Source: Oscillospiraceae bacterium
Lineage (GTDB): Bacteria; Bacillota; Clostridia; Oscillospirales; Oscillospiraceae
Direction of reading: 5' to 3'
Length of the DNA: 64,000 nucleotides
Assembly: GCA_017452505.1 (NCBI GenBank)
Contig: JAFTMI010000035.1
Coordinates: forward strand, 1-64,000
The notes beneath the pieces are model-generated. The model had not been told where the DNA came from. It made no database searches and saw only the letters and a list, made by a program, of their open reading frames with translations. This document shows, piece after piece, positions 50,188-57,953 of this stretch (positions are counted from its first letter, which is position 1; each line of letters opens with the position of its first letter). The position numbers were made by a program, and so were the translations under genes.

Positions 50188-50729
50188 GACCGGGTGAATC
50201 TTTTGTGGAACAGCCCATTCGCAGTTTACAGACAATGCTCCGGGTAATTGCCGAGGAAGACACACGGCTGCCGACAGTTGTACCGGACGGTGTATACGGT
50301 CCGACAACTATGCAGGCTGTTTCCGCTTTTCAGCGACAATACGATTTGCCGGTCACCGGCATCACCGACCAGGCTACTTGGGATCAGATAGTCAGCATTT
50401 ACGAGTCTGCGCTTATTCGTATCAGTCCTGCAGAGCCCATTGAGATCATTATGGAGCCGGGCGAGGTCTTTCGCTTGGGTGACAGCAACGCGTATATTTA
50501 TCTGCTGCAAAGCATACTTACACAATTATCTAATGACAATCCAACCATCTCTCCGCCGGATCACAATGGCGTTTTGGACGATCCAACCAGCCAGGCCCTT
50601 GCCGCCTTCCAACTTTTAGCCGGTCTGCCTCCTACCGGTGAACTGGATAAAATCACCTGGAGGTTTCTTTCAAAGCAATTTACTTTGAGCGCCCACAAGC
50701 AAGCTAACAAACGTAATAATTTTGAATAA
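50184..50729 (+). CDS. Protein with two peptidoglycan-binding domains
   Basis: 181 aa made of two PG_binding_1-like repeats and little else. The first, about residues 5-75, has VVPDGVYGPTTMQAVSAFQ and GITDQATWDQI. The second, about 95-165, has LQSILTQLSNDNP, NGVLDDPTSQALAAFQ and GELDKITWRFL. No catalytic domain or signal peptide. It overlaps the SleC-type gene by ATGA, with AGGAGG upstream, so the two are translationally coupled. It may anchor or regulate the lytic enzyme at the cortex. The basic C-terminal tail ends KQANKRNNFE. Confidence 0.82.
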   Translation: MRPGESFVEQPIRSLQTMLRVIAEEDTRLPTVVPDGVYGPTTMQAVSAFQRQYDLPVTGITDQATWDQIVSIYESALIRISPAEPIEIIMEPGEVFRLGDSNAYIYLLQSILTQLSNDNPTISPPDHNGVLDDPTSQALAAFQLLAGLPPTGELDKITWRFLSKQFTLSAHKQANKRNNFE

Positions 50730-50763
50730 TTGTTAAATTTTTTCGATTTCCCATAAAATGCTC

Positions 50764-50791
50764 TTGATTTAGATAAAAAATGGGATATAAT
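50764..50791 (+). promoter_or_regulatory. Sigma-A promoter for the phosphatidyltransferase gene
   Basis: TTGATT (50764-50769), 16-bp spacer, perfect TATAAT (50786-50791). Confidence 0.75.
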
Positions 50792-50831
50792 TACTTTATT
50801 AAGCTGGCAACTATACTCGGAGGAAGATTAA

Positions 50832-51416
50832 ATGTTTATCAAGGATTGGAAAAAAGATATATGCTCAATTCCAAACCTGCTGAGTTTGCTGCGCTTGGTT
50901 TTAATACCTGTATATGTGACCATTTATCTGAACGCACGGTCGGCAACAGATTATTATTTGGCTGCCGGTATTTTGGCCGTATCCTGTCTGACGGACATGA
51001 TCGACGGTAAAATCGCCCGACATTTCAATATGATTACTTCTTTGGGAAAGGTGCTTGACCCTCTGGCTGACAAGTTGACGCAATTTACGCTCATTCTTTG
51101 TTTGGCTTTGAAGGTAGAAAACACACTGCTTTGGTACTTGATCGGTCTGTTTGTGCTGAAGGAGGGTTTTCAGTTGATTGCCGGCAGTCTTCGGTTGCGC
51201 AAGGGTATTATGCTCAAAGGCGCGCTGCTTAGCGGAAAAATTTGCACGACGATTCTGTTTGTGAGTCTGATCTTAATGGTTATGATGCCGGATATGCCGC
51301 TAAAAACCATTAACCTTATCACGATTATTGACGCCGTCTTTTTGCTGATTGCCTTTGTGCATTATGTGGTAGCATATTACTGTATGGACAGCAAGTTTCA
51401 GGCTGTTGAAGATTAG
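50832..51416 (+). CDS. CDP-alcohol phosphatidyltransferase (PgsA-like)
   Basis: 194-aa membrane enzyme with about five or six hydrophobic helices. The diagnostic motif D-x2-D-G-x2-A-R-x8-G-x3-D-x3-D is present: DMIDGKIARHF, then LGKVLDPLADK. The start SIPNLLSLLRLVLIPVYVTI is typical of phosphatidylglycerophosphate synthases, so CDP-diacylglycerol plus glycerol 3-phosphate is the likely reaction; cardiolipin or other head groups are possible. CGGAGGA precedes the ATG. Monocistronic. Confidence 0.88.
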   Translation: MFIKDWKKDICSIPNLLSLLRLVLIPVYVTIYLNARSATDYYLAAGILAVSCLTDMIDGKIARHFNMITSLGKVLDPLADKLTQFTLILCLALKVENTLLWYLIGLFVLKEGFQLIAGSLRLRKGIMLKGALLSGKICTTILFVSLILMVMMPDMPLKTINLITIIDAVFLLIAFVHYVVAYYCMDSKFQAVED

Positions 51417-51430
51417 TTCTACACAATAAC

Positions 51431-51464
51431 AAAAAGCCCGGTTTGGATTTTCCAAACCGGGCTT
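51431..51464. terminator. Bidirectional terminator
   Basis: AAGCCCGGTTTGGA and its complement with a 3-nt loop. The T run is strong on the minus strand (T5) and weak on the plus strand. Confidence 0.85.
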
Positions 51465-51475
51465 ATCTTTTATCA

Positions 51476-52681
51476 TTACAGACCCATTTGTTCTTTGCGG
51501 TACTGGGCGATACCCTTGCCAAGCAGTTCCATTGCCCGCTCCAATTCCTTCTGTTCAAGCACATAAGCAATACGGACTTCATTGATGCCGCTGCCAGGGG
51601 TTTCATAGAAAGGTGCGCCGGGAGCAAACATCACCGTTTCTCCATTATCAGAAAAAGCTGTTAAGAGCCAGCGCTGGAACTTATCCGCATCATCCACCGG
51701 AAGTCGTGCCATCACATAGAATGCGCCCATAGGCTCCTCGACAAGGACACCGGGAATATCACGAAGTCCCTGCACTACAGTATCTCTGCGCTTTTTATAC
51801 TCCGCCTTGGATTCTACAAAAAATTCCTTATCTACAGAATACAGCGCAGTGGCGCCAACCTGGTCCAAGGTAGCGACGGACAGTCGGGACTGGCAGAACT
51901 TCAGAATTGCCTGTTGTAGTTCTTTATTCTTCGTGATCACGCAGCCAACTCTTGCACCACAGGAAGAGAACCGCTTGGACACCGAGTCAACAATAACCAA
52001 ATTATCATCAATATCGGTGAAACGGCCCATGCTGGGAATACCGTATTTATCGTCGTAGCAGAACTCACGGTAGACCTCATCGCTGATCAGGAACAAATCG
52101 TGTTCCTTTGCCACATCCGCAATCATACGCATCTCTTCCCGGCTCAGTACGACACCGGTAGGGTTACCGGGGTTGGTGATCATAATTGCACGGGTATTCT
52201 TTGTGATCAGCTTCTCGATCCGATCCCGGAAAGCATAGCGATAACCTTCCTCCGGAGTGGTGTGAAGAGCACGGATAACGCCACCGGCAGCGTGCACAAA
52301 GGTGGTATAGTTGGGGTAGTACGGCTCGGGGATAATCACCTCCGTGTAGGGGTCAAGAATGCTTAAGCATGTGAAGAGCAGAGCCTCGCTGCCGCCGGTT
52401 GTAATGAAGATATCATCGGTATCCAGGGAAATTCCCAGCTTGGCATAGTACTTACGAATGGCATCGATCAAGGTAGGATTACCGGGAGATGCCTCGTATG
52501 CAAGGGTCTTATTATCAAACGCACGGGTCGCCTCATAAAATGCTGCCGGGGTGGGGATGTCGGGTTGGCCGATATTCAGATGGTAGATCTTCTTGCCATC
52601 CTCCTTTGCTTTTACCGCCAATGGGTGGAACTTTCGCATTGGAGAGGGTTCGCAACGGTTCGCATTGATGGAAATCTTCAT
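51476..52681 (-). CDS. Class I/II pyridoxal-phosphate aminotransferase (aspartate aminotransferase-like)
   Basis: 401 aa, fold type I. Substrate and PLP motifs: IYHLNIGQPDIPTPAAFYEA, ITTGGSEALLFTCLS, IPEPYYPNY, ITNPGNPTGVV, SDEVYREFCYDD, the PLP Lys in DSVSKRFSSCGARVG and a C-terminal Arg in NEVRIAYVLE. It probably uses Asp, Ala or aromatic amino acids with 2-oxoglutarate and could finish Tyr and Phe synthesis from the aro operon; this is inference. The ATG at 52681 is chosen (AGGAGGT, 5 nt). Its first 149 nt overlap the end of the upstream symporter gene in another frame. Confidence 0.9.
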   Translation of the reverse strand: MKISINANRCEPSPMRKFHPLAVKAKEDGKKIYHLNIGQPDIPTPAAFYEATRAFDNKTLAYEASPGNPTLIDAIRKYYAKLGISLDTDDIFITTGGSEALLFTCLSILDPYTEVIIPEPYYPNYTTFVHAAGGVIRALHTTPEEGYRYAFRDRIEKLITKNTRAIMITNPGNPTGVVLSREEMRMIADVAKEHDLFLISDEVYREFCYDDKYGIPSMGRFTDIDDNLVIVDSVSKRFSSCGARVGCVITKNKELQQAILKFCQSRLSVATLDQVGATALYSVDKEFFVESKAEYKKRRDTVVQGLRDIPGVLVEEPMGAFYVMARLPVDDADKFQRWLLTAFSDNGETVMFAPGAPFYETPGSGINEVRIAYVLEQKELERAMELLGKGIAQYRKEQMGL

Positions 52682-54059
52682 AAGTACCTCCTGTGGCAAC
52701 TTTCGTGCCATTATTTTTATAATTTACAGTGAGCTTTACAAGCTCTGGGGAAAAATATAACAAAATTATCAGATTGGGAATCGCCATAAGCCCATTTGCA
52801 ATTTCAGAAAGCGACCAAACTGTGCCCGTACTCAACACAGCGCCTAAAACGACAGAGCCGGCTTGCAGAAATACAAACTTTCTCCAAGCAGCTTCTCCAA
52901 ACAGGAATTGGGCGCAACGGGTACCGTATAAGCCCCAGCCGATGATCGTCGCAAAAGCAAGGCAACACAGTGTAAACGCCAGGGGCATATGCACCCAGCT
53001 GCCATAAATTTCCGAAAAAGCATTGGCGGTGATTTGAATACCCATATCCTGCCCATAGGGAATGGAAATACCACTGCACAAAATCACAAGTGCAGTCATC
53101 GTGCAGATCACAATGGTGTCGATAAACACTTCCATAATTCCCATAAGTCCCTGTTGCGTTGGATGGGACACCTCCGCTGATGCATGGGCAATGCCGGCAG
53201 TTCCCATACCTGCCTCATTGGTAAACACACCGCGGCATGCGCCAACACGCAGGGCAATGAATATAGAGCCTATTACACCACCTGTTACAGCCTTGGGATC
53301 AAATGCACCGGTCACAATAGCAGCGAATGCGTTGGGTATTGCTTGCGCCCGAAGTACCAACACACCAATGCATAGTAAAATGTAAAACAAAGATGCAAAA
53401 GGAACTAAGAACGCCGCTGCTGAACCAATACGCTTCGCACCGCCAAGAAGCACCAGAACCAAGAGAATCGCAAGTGCAATTCCAATTAGCAGATTCATAA
53501 AGTCTGATTCCTGGCCGCCCAGGGACCTGACTGCGCCGTTAATACCGCCCAAAACCGTATTGATCTGGGTAGCAGAACCAACGCCAAAGGCAGCAACTAC
53601 GCCGAAGAAACAATAGATACCGGCAAGCGGCTGCCATTTTTTGCCCATTCCCTGCCGGACGATATACATCGGCCCGCCCATATAGGTTCCGTCATTACCT
53701 TTTACCCGGTAGCGGACAGAGAGAACTGCTTCCGCAAATTTTGTTGCCATTCCAAGAATCGCGCATATCCACATCCAAAACACAGCACCAGGTCCACCCA
53801 AAGCAATCGCGCCTGCCACACCGGCAAGATTCCCTGTGCCAACTGTGGCAGCCAACGCAGTGCATAAGGCTTTGTAGGAAGATACGCCCTTATTGTCCGA
53901 CTTTCGCAAGGATGACAGGAATGTCCGGAGCGCATTGGGAAACATCCTGAACTGCACCCACCCTGTCCGTATACTCAGTAAGATACCCACAGACAGAATT
54001 AAGAGAAGCCCCGGTACGCCCCATACAAAACCGTTCACAGCATCCAATAGCTTAATCAT
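52533..54059 (-). CDS. Alanine/glycine:cation symporter (AGCS family) with an overlapping C-terminal tail
   Basis: 508-aa membrane transporter with about 11 hydrophobic segments that takes up Ala or Gly with Na+ or H+. Family signatures: TALAATVGTGNLAGVAGAIA, GGPGAVFWMWICAILGMATK, GGPMYIVRQGMG and FTNEAGMGTAGIAHASAEVS. The normal core ends near YFSPELVKLTVNYK. About 58 further hydrophilic residues follow, the last 50 read from the aminotransferase coding sequence in another frame. Family members usually stop near 450-470 aa, so the tail looks like an acquired extension or a frameshift. Confidence 0.88.
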   Translation of the reverse strand: MIKLLDAVNGFVWGVPGLLLILSVGILLSIRTGWVQFRMFPNALRTFLSSLRKSDNKGVSSYKALCTALAATVGTGNLAGVAGAIALGGPGAVFWMWICAILGMATKFAEAVLSVRYRVKGNDGTYMGGPMYIVRQGMGKKWQPLAGIYCFFGVVAAFGVGSATQINTVLGGINGAVRSLGGQESDFMNLLIGIALAILLVLVLLGGAKRIGSAAAFLVPFASLFYILLCIGVLVLRAQAIPNAFAAIVTGAFDPKAVTGGVIGSIFIALRVGACRGVFTNEAGMGTAGIAHASAEVSHPTQQGLMGIMEVFIDTIVICTMTALVILCSGISIPYGQDMGIQITANAFSEIYGSWVHMPLAFTLCCLAFATIIGWGLYGTRCAQFLFGEAAWRKFVFLQAGSVVLGAVLSTGTVWSLSEIANGLMAIPNLIILLYFSPELVKLTVNYKNNGTKVATGGTYEDFHQCEPLRTLSNAKVPPIGGKSKGGWQEDLPSEYRPTRHPHPGSIL

Positions 54060-54070
54060 TATTTCCTCCT

Positions 54071-54099
54071 ATCATAGCACCATTTTTTAAAATATGCAA
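54071..54099 (-). promoter_or_regulatory. Sigma-A promoter for the AgcS symporter
   Basis: TTGCAT (54099-54094), 17-bp spacer, TATGAT (54076-54071) on the minus strand, directly after the upstream terminator. Confidence 0.7.
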
Positions 54100-54105
54100 G
54101 AAAAA

Positions 54106-54131
54106 AGCAGTTTCTCTTTTGAGAAACTGCT
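54106..54131 (-). terminator. Terminator after the ArsC-like gene
   Basis: AGCAGTTTCTC and its complement with a 4-nt loop, followed by T5 on the minus strand. Confidence 0.9.
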
Positions 54132-54137
54132 ATTGTG

Positions 54138-54479
54138 TTATTCCCATTGGGCCCATACTTCCGGGCAGTAGCCCACCGTTACCTGCTTACCGTTACGCAC
54201 GATGGGCGTTCGCATCAATGCCGGGTCGTCAAAGACCTTATCTTCCTTGGCCCGGACATCATCCATATATTTCATCAAAGTGATCTCCTGGCTTTTCCCA
54301 TCCCAGTCGATCAAGTTATCAATGCCGCCAATCCCACGCAGAACTGCATCAAATTCCTTGCCGGACAGACCGAAGCGAAGCACATCCACCATTTGATATT
54401 TGATGCGTCGCTCCTTAAAATATCGCTCAGCTTTCTTTGTATCAAAACATTTGCTCTTTCCAAATATTTGTATATTCAA
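54138..54479 (-). CDS. ArsC/Spx-like thioredoxin-fold protein
   Basis: 113 aa. Starts NIQIFGKSKCFDTKKAERYF with a single Cys where arsenate reductase and Spx have C-x-x-C; here the motif is C-F-D-T. Later signatures: FKERRIKYQMVDVLRFGLSG, VFDDPALMRTPIVRNGKQVT (cis-Pro region) and GYCPEVW. It resembles the YffB/ArsC-family group, whose function is not settled. The start is a TTG that overlaps the truA stop (TTGA) with GGAGGT 6 nt upstream; the ATG at 54500 would lie inside truA with no good site. Confidence 0.83.
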   Translation of the reverse strand: MNIQIFGKSKCFDTKKAERYFKERRIKYQMVDVLRFGLSGKEFDAVLRGIGGIDNLIDWDGKSQEITLMKYMDDVRAKEDKVFDDPALMRTPIVRNGKQVTVGYCPEVWAQWE

Positions 54480-55210
54480 TATGTTACCTCCATTAGGCAT
54501 AGACCACAGGCCGGGATCAGTTCACCCGCTTCAGCGCGACTTGCGCCAAACAAAGCAGGAATACAATCCGCAGGGCGCTCTCCCCTGCCAATCTCCAGCA
54601 GCGTTCCCACCATAATCCGAACCATGTGGTGCAAAAATCCGTTACCGGTGACTGTAAAACGAATCTCGCTTTCCAGTCTTTCAATACTAAAACTTTCGAT
54701 ATAACGGACAGTGGTTTTTTTCATATGCTTATTAGCACAAAATGCAGAAAAATCATGCTGTCCCAAAAAGTCCCTTGATGCCCGGAGCATTGCATCCATA
54801 TCCACAGGTCGGGGATCGATATGGACGAATTTTCGCTCAAATACACAGGGTTCTTCACTGTTCCACAACCGGTAGGTGTAGGTTTTTGTTTTTGCGTTCA
54901 AACGGGCATGAAACCGAGGGGACACGTTCTTACAGGAATATATGCCGATATCCTCCGGCAAATAACTGCGAAGCTTAGCAAGAATTTCCTCACAGGGCAT
55001 TGTGCTTTCACAGTGAAAGCTCACAACCTGTCCCTTCGCGTGGGTTCCCGCATCGGTGCGACCGCTGGCAGATATTTCAATGGGTTCGCCTAAAATTCTA
55101 CTGAGGGTTTGTTCCAATTTTGCCTGAATGGTATTGTCAGTACCGGACAGGCGCTGCCAACCCCGGTATCGGGTTCCCTCATAGCAAATATCAAGCCGCA
55201 GATTCCGCAT
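54476..55210 (-). CDS. truA: tRNA pseudouridine(38-40) synthase
   Basis: Converts uridines 38-40 in the anticodon arm to pseudouridine. 244 aa, normal. Starts RNLRLDICYEGTRYRGWQR; the catalytic Asp is in ASGRTDAGTHAKGQVV; later FHARLNAKTKTYTYRLW, GNGFLHHMVRIMVGTLLEIG and the C-terminal PACGLCLMEV. It overlaps the upstream 42-aa gene by 20 nt and the downstream ArsC-like gene by 4 nt. Confidence 0.95.
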   Translation of the reverse strand: MRNLRLDICYEGTRYRGWQRLSGTDNTIQAKLEQTLSRILGEPIEISASGRTDAGTHAKGQVVSFHCESTMPCEEILAKLRSYLPEDIGIYSCKNVSPRFHARLNAKTKTYTYRLWNSEEPCVFERKFVHIDPRPVDMDAMLRASRDFLGQHDFSAFCANKHMKKTTVRYIESFSIERLESEIRFTVTGNGFLHHMVRIMVGTLLEIGRGERPADCIPALFGASRAEAGELIPACGLCLMEVTY

Positions 55211-55319
55211 ACTCCTTCAGTTCCTCTCTGGCCTCCCGCTCTGTGTCGGCAGAAAACAGGAATTGCCCTTTCTGATCATACACCTGAACATGACCGCTAA
55301 CATAACGAATGGAATACAT
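55191..55319 (-). CDS. Small unrecognised protein, 42 aa, at the head of the truA operon
   Basis: A short frame with a strong GGAGGT site 7 nt before ATG. It begins MYSIRYVSGHVQVYDQKGQF, continues FLFSADTEREAREELKEY and ends AESAA. Two short strands followed by an amphipathic helix are predicted by eye. It overlaps truA by 20 nt in another frame, which couples their translation. No family recognised. The good ribosome-binding site and tight packing make it a probable real gene. Confidence 0.7.
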   Translation of the reverse strand: MYSIRYVSGHVQVYDQKGQFLFSADTEREAREELKEYAESAA

Positions 55320-55348
55320 AAGCCATACCTCCTTGGTTTGTATGGCTT
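55320..55348 (-). promoter_or_regulatory. Hairpin around the ribosome-binding site of the 42-aa gene
   Basis: On the minus strand AAGCCATAC (55348-55340) pairs with GTATGGCTT (55328-55320). The GGAGGT lies at the loop/stem edge and the ATG follows at once. It may damp or gate translation. Confidence 0.45.
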
Positions 55349-55382
55349 AAGTATAAAACTACATAAGGGTAATAAAACGGAC

Positions 55383-57842
55383 TTATTCAACCACCTTGTA
55401 ATCCGCTTCTGTAATAGCTTTTTTCAGCGCCTCCACATCTGCATTTCCGGTTACGGTCACAGTCTTTGCCTGTAGGTCAACAACCGCATCCTGAGTACCG
55501 GCAACAGCCTTACAAACGGATTCCACGCGGGCCTTGCAATGCGGACACATCATTCCTTCAACCTTGATAACTACTTCCATTTTAATTTCCTCCTTCGTTT
55601 CTTCAAAAACTGCCTTGTTTTTCGCCTTAAAAAAGCGCAGACGCAACGCATTAGACACAACGAAAACAGAGCTCATACTCATAGCTGCCGCGCCAAGCAT
55701 AGGACTCAACTGCACACCAAATGCCGGATACAGCAAGCCGGCTGCTACAGGGATTCCAAGGCAGTTATAGAAAAATGCCCAAAACAGATTTTCTTTAATA
55801 TTGCGAATAGTCGCTTTACTGAGTGCGATGGCATCGGCAATTCCCGTAAGAGAATTATGCATCAGCACCACATCGGCAGATTCCACCGCAATATCCGTAC
55901 CGGAGCCAACGGTCATTCCCACATCGGCTGTAACCAAAGCCGGAGCATCATTGATACCGTCACCAACCATCAAAACACGATGGCCCTTTTGCTGCAAAGC
56001 AGAAACTGCACCGGCCTTGTCTGCCGGCAAAACATCGGATATTACCTCTTTGATTCCGGCTGCACCTGCAATCGCCTTAGCGGTTTTTTCATTGTCACCG
56101 GTGAGCATTACCACCTGCAAATGCTGTTTTTGCAATCGTTTCACAGCGTCTATCGAATCATTTTTAAGCTGATCCGCCGCAGCAATTGCACCATAATAGC
56201 GCTTTGCGGATGCAAAATATAAAGGCGTCTTCCCTTCTGCTGTCAAATCTGCATAATCGGGTACAGATATCCCCAGTTCTTCCATCAGTTTGGCATTTCC
56301 GCCATAAATCTGTTCACCGTTAATGATGCCGGTAACACCTTGTCCGGGCAACACCCGGAAATCTTCCACCGTCAGCATATTTAACGATCCGGCTTTATCC
56401 AAAATCGCCTTTGCAAACGGATGCTCAGACCGGGATTCCAGAGATGCCGCAATCGTCAGAAGTTCCGTTTCTTCCACACAGTCGGGCAAAACATCGGTAA
56501 CACCTGGAACACCCTGCGTCAAGGTTCCGGTCTTGTCCAATACAACTGTATCGACCTTGTGGAGATTCTCCAAAACCTCCGCATTTTTAAACAGCACACC
56601 CATACCGGCGCCTCTGCCTGTACCCACCATAATTGCCACAGGGGTCGCTAATCCCAGAGCACAGGGACAGGAGATCACAAGCACGGAAATTGCGGTGTTT
56701 AACGCAAATTCCAAAGATGCGCCCGCTATCAGCCATACAACCAGAGCAAGCAGTGCGATCGTCATAACGACAGGCACAAATATACCTGCAATTTTATCCG
56801 CAAGGCGGGCTATGGGGGCCTTGGAGCCGCCAGCCTCTTCTACCATCCGCACGATTTGGGAGAGTGTGGTATCCTCACCTATCTTATCAGCGCGAATCTC
56901 CAAATAACCCTCTTTGTTAATGGTTGCAGCAGCCACAGTGTCGCCTAAATTCTTCTCAACAGGAACACTCTCACCTGTCAGTGCGCTCTGGTCCACCGCA
57001 GCGCGACCGGATAAAACCGTGCCGTCCACCGGTATTGTGCTGCCGGAACGAACGATCACAATATCACCCACACGAACTTGCTCTAATGCTACAGTCAATT
57101 CAACACCGTCGCGGCGTACAACTGCAGTTTTAGGCCGCAGATCCAGCAACGCAGCGATGGCATCACCCGTTTTTCCCTTTGCTCTTGTTTCCAGAAATTT
57201 ACCCAAAGTTATCAGCGTTAGGATCATCGCGGCCGATTCAAAATACAGGTTTTCCCGGTATTTACTGACGATTTCCCACTGACCGTGACCGGATGCATAA
57301 GCCATCACAAAGAGTGCCACAATACCGTAGACCAATGCTGCAGCAGAACCCACCGCAATCAGGGAATCCATATTGGGCGCGCGATGATAAAGAGCCTTAA
57401 AACCCTTTATATAATAGCCCCTGTTCAAGTACACTACCGGCAGTGTGAGGAAAAGCTGCAGCAGTGCTGCTACAACAGCATTCTCAGGGCCATGATACCA
57501 GTCGGGTGCAGGCAAACCCACCATATGCCCCATCGTAAAATACATCAAAACACAAAGGCAAATGGCAGAACCAATAATGCGCAGTTTCATCTGTTTCAAA
57601 TCGTTATTTGTTTTTGGTTTTTTTGCTGTCTGCTTGCCGGACTGGCTGGCACCGTATCCGGCATCCTGCACAGCCGAAATAATCACCTCAGCAATATCAG
57701 CATTCTCGGCTTCAACCACCATTTTTCCTGCAAGCAAATTCACTTCAGCCTTGGTAACCCCGGGAACCTTAGCAGTCACTTTTTCCACACGGGCAGAACA
57801 AGCCGCACAGGTCATACCCGTAACATCAAATTTCAGTTCCAT
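55383..57842 (-). CDS. copA: Copper-exporting P1B-type ATPase with an additional C-terminal copper-chaperone domain
   Basis: 819 aa. N-terminal heavy-metal domain with GMTCAACSARVEKV, then eight membrane helices; CPC in LVISCPCALGLATPVAI, actuator TGES (VDQSALTGESVPVEK), phosphorylation DKTGTLTQG, the HP site in SEHPFAKAI and the hinge GDGINDAPALVTADVG. After the last helix comes a linker and a second heavy-metal domain with GMMCPHCKARVESV, like a free CopZ. Gram-positive CopA usually has its heavy-metal domains at the N-terminus. The ATG at 57842 is chosen (GGAG 8 nt upstream). No cop regulator is adjacent. Divergent from degV. Confidence 0.93.
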   Translation of the reverse strand: MELKFDVTGMTCAACSARVEKVTAKVPGVTKAEVNLLAGKMVVEAENADIAEVIISAVQDAGYGASQSGKQTAKKPKTNNDLKQMKLRIIGSAICLCVLMYFTMGHMVGLPAPDWYHGPENAVVAALLQLFLTLPVVYLNRGYYIKGFKALYHRAPNMDSLIAVGSAAALVYGIVALFVMAYASGHGQWEIVSKYRENLYFESAAMILTLITLGKFLETRAKGKTGDAIAALLDLRPKTAVVRRDGVELTVALEQVRVGDIVIVRSGSTIPVDGTVLSGRAAVDQSALTGESVPVEKNLGDTVAAATINKEGYLEIRADKIGEDTTLSQIVRMVEEAGGSKAPIARLADKIAGIFVPVVMTIALLALVVWLIAGASLEFALNTAISVLVISCPCALGLATPVAIMVGTGRGAGMGVLFKNAEVLENLHKVDTVVLDKTGTLTQGVPGVTDVLPDCVEETELLTIAASLESRSEHPFAKAILDKAGSLNMLTVEDFRVLPGQGVTGIINGEQIYGGNAKLMEELGISVPDYADLTAEGKTPLYFASAKRYYGAIAAADQLKNDSIDAVKRLQKQHLQVVMLTGDNEKTAKAIAGAAGIKEVISDVLPADKAGAVSALQQKGHRVLMVGDGINDAPALVTADVGMTVGSGTDIAVESADVVLMHNSLTGIADAIALSKATIRNIKENLFWAFFYNCLGIPVAAGLLYPAFGVQLSPMLGAAAMSMSSVFVVSNALRLRFFKAKNKAVFEETKEEIKMEVVIKVEGMMCPHCKARVESVCKAVAGTQDAVVDLQAKTVTVTGNADVEALKKAITEADYKVVE
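55578..55595 (-). promoter_or_regulatory. Internal ribosome-binding site and ATG before the CopZ-like domain of copA
   Basis: Within copA, a perfect AAGGAGG (55595-55589) lies 8 nt before an in-frame ATG (55580-55578). Initiation there would make a free 65-aa CopZ-like chaperone starting MEVVIKVEGMMCPHCK. Confidence 0.6.
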
Positions 57843-57870
57843 CCCAATCACTCCATATATACTTTCCGAA

Positions 57871-57899
57871 TTGACAATCATTCAATTTTATGTTACTAT
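57871..57899 (+). promoter_or_regulatory. Sigma-A promoter for degV
   Basis: Perfect TTGACA (57871-57876), 17-bp spacer, TACTAT (57894-57899). Confidence 0.8.
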
Positions 57900-57953
57900 T
57901 TTAGCAAAATTATAATCCGATTGCAAGTACGCACAAAGGAGAAAGATTATAAA

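Noticed and set aside
57285-57953. 223-codon N-terminal extension of degV
   Set aside because: It runs antisense through copA. degV has its own promoter (57871-57899), and the family begins at the ATG at 57954.
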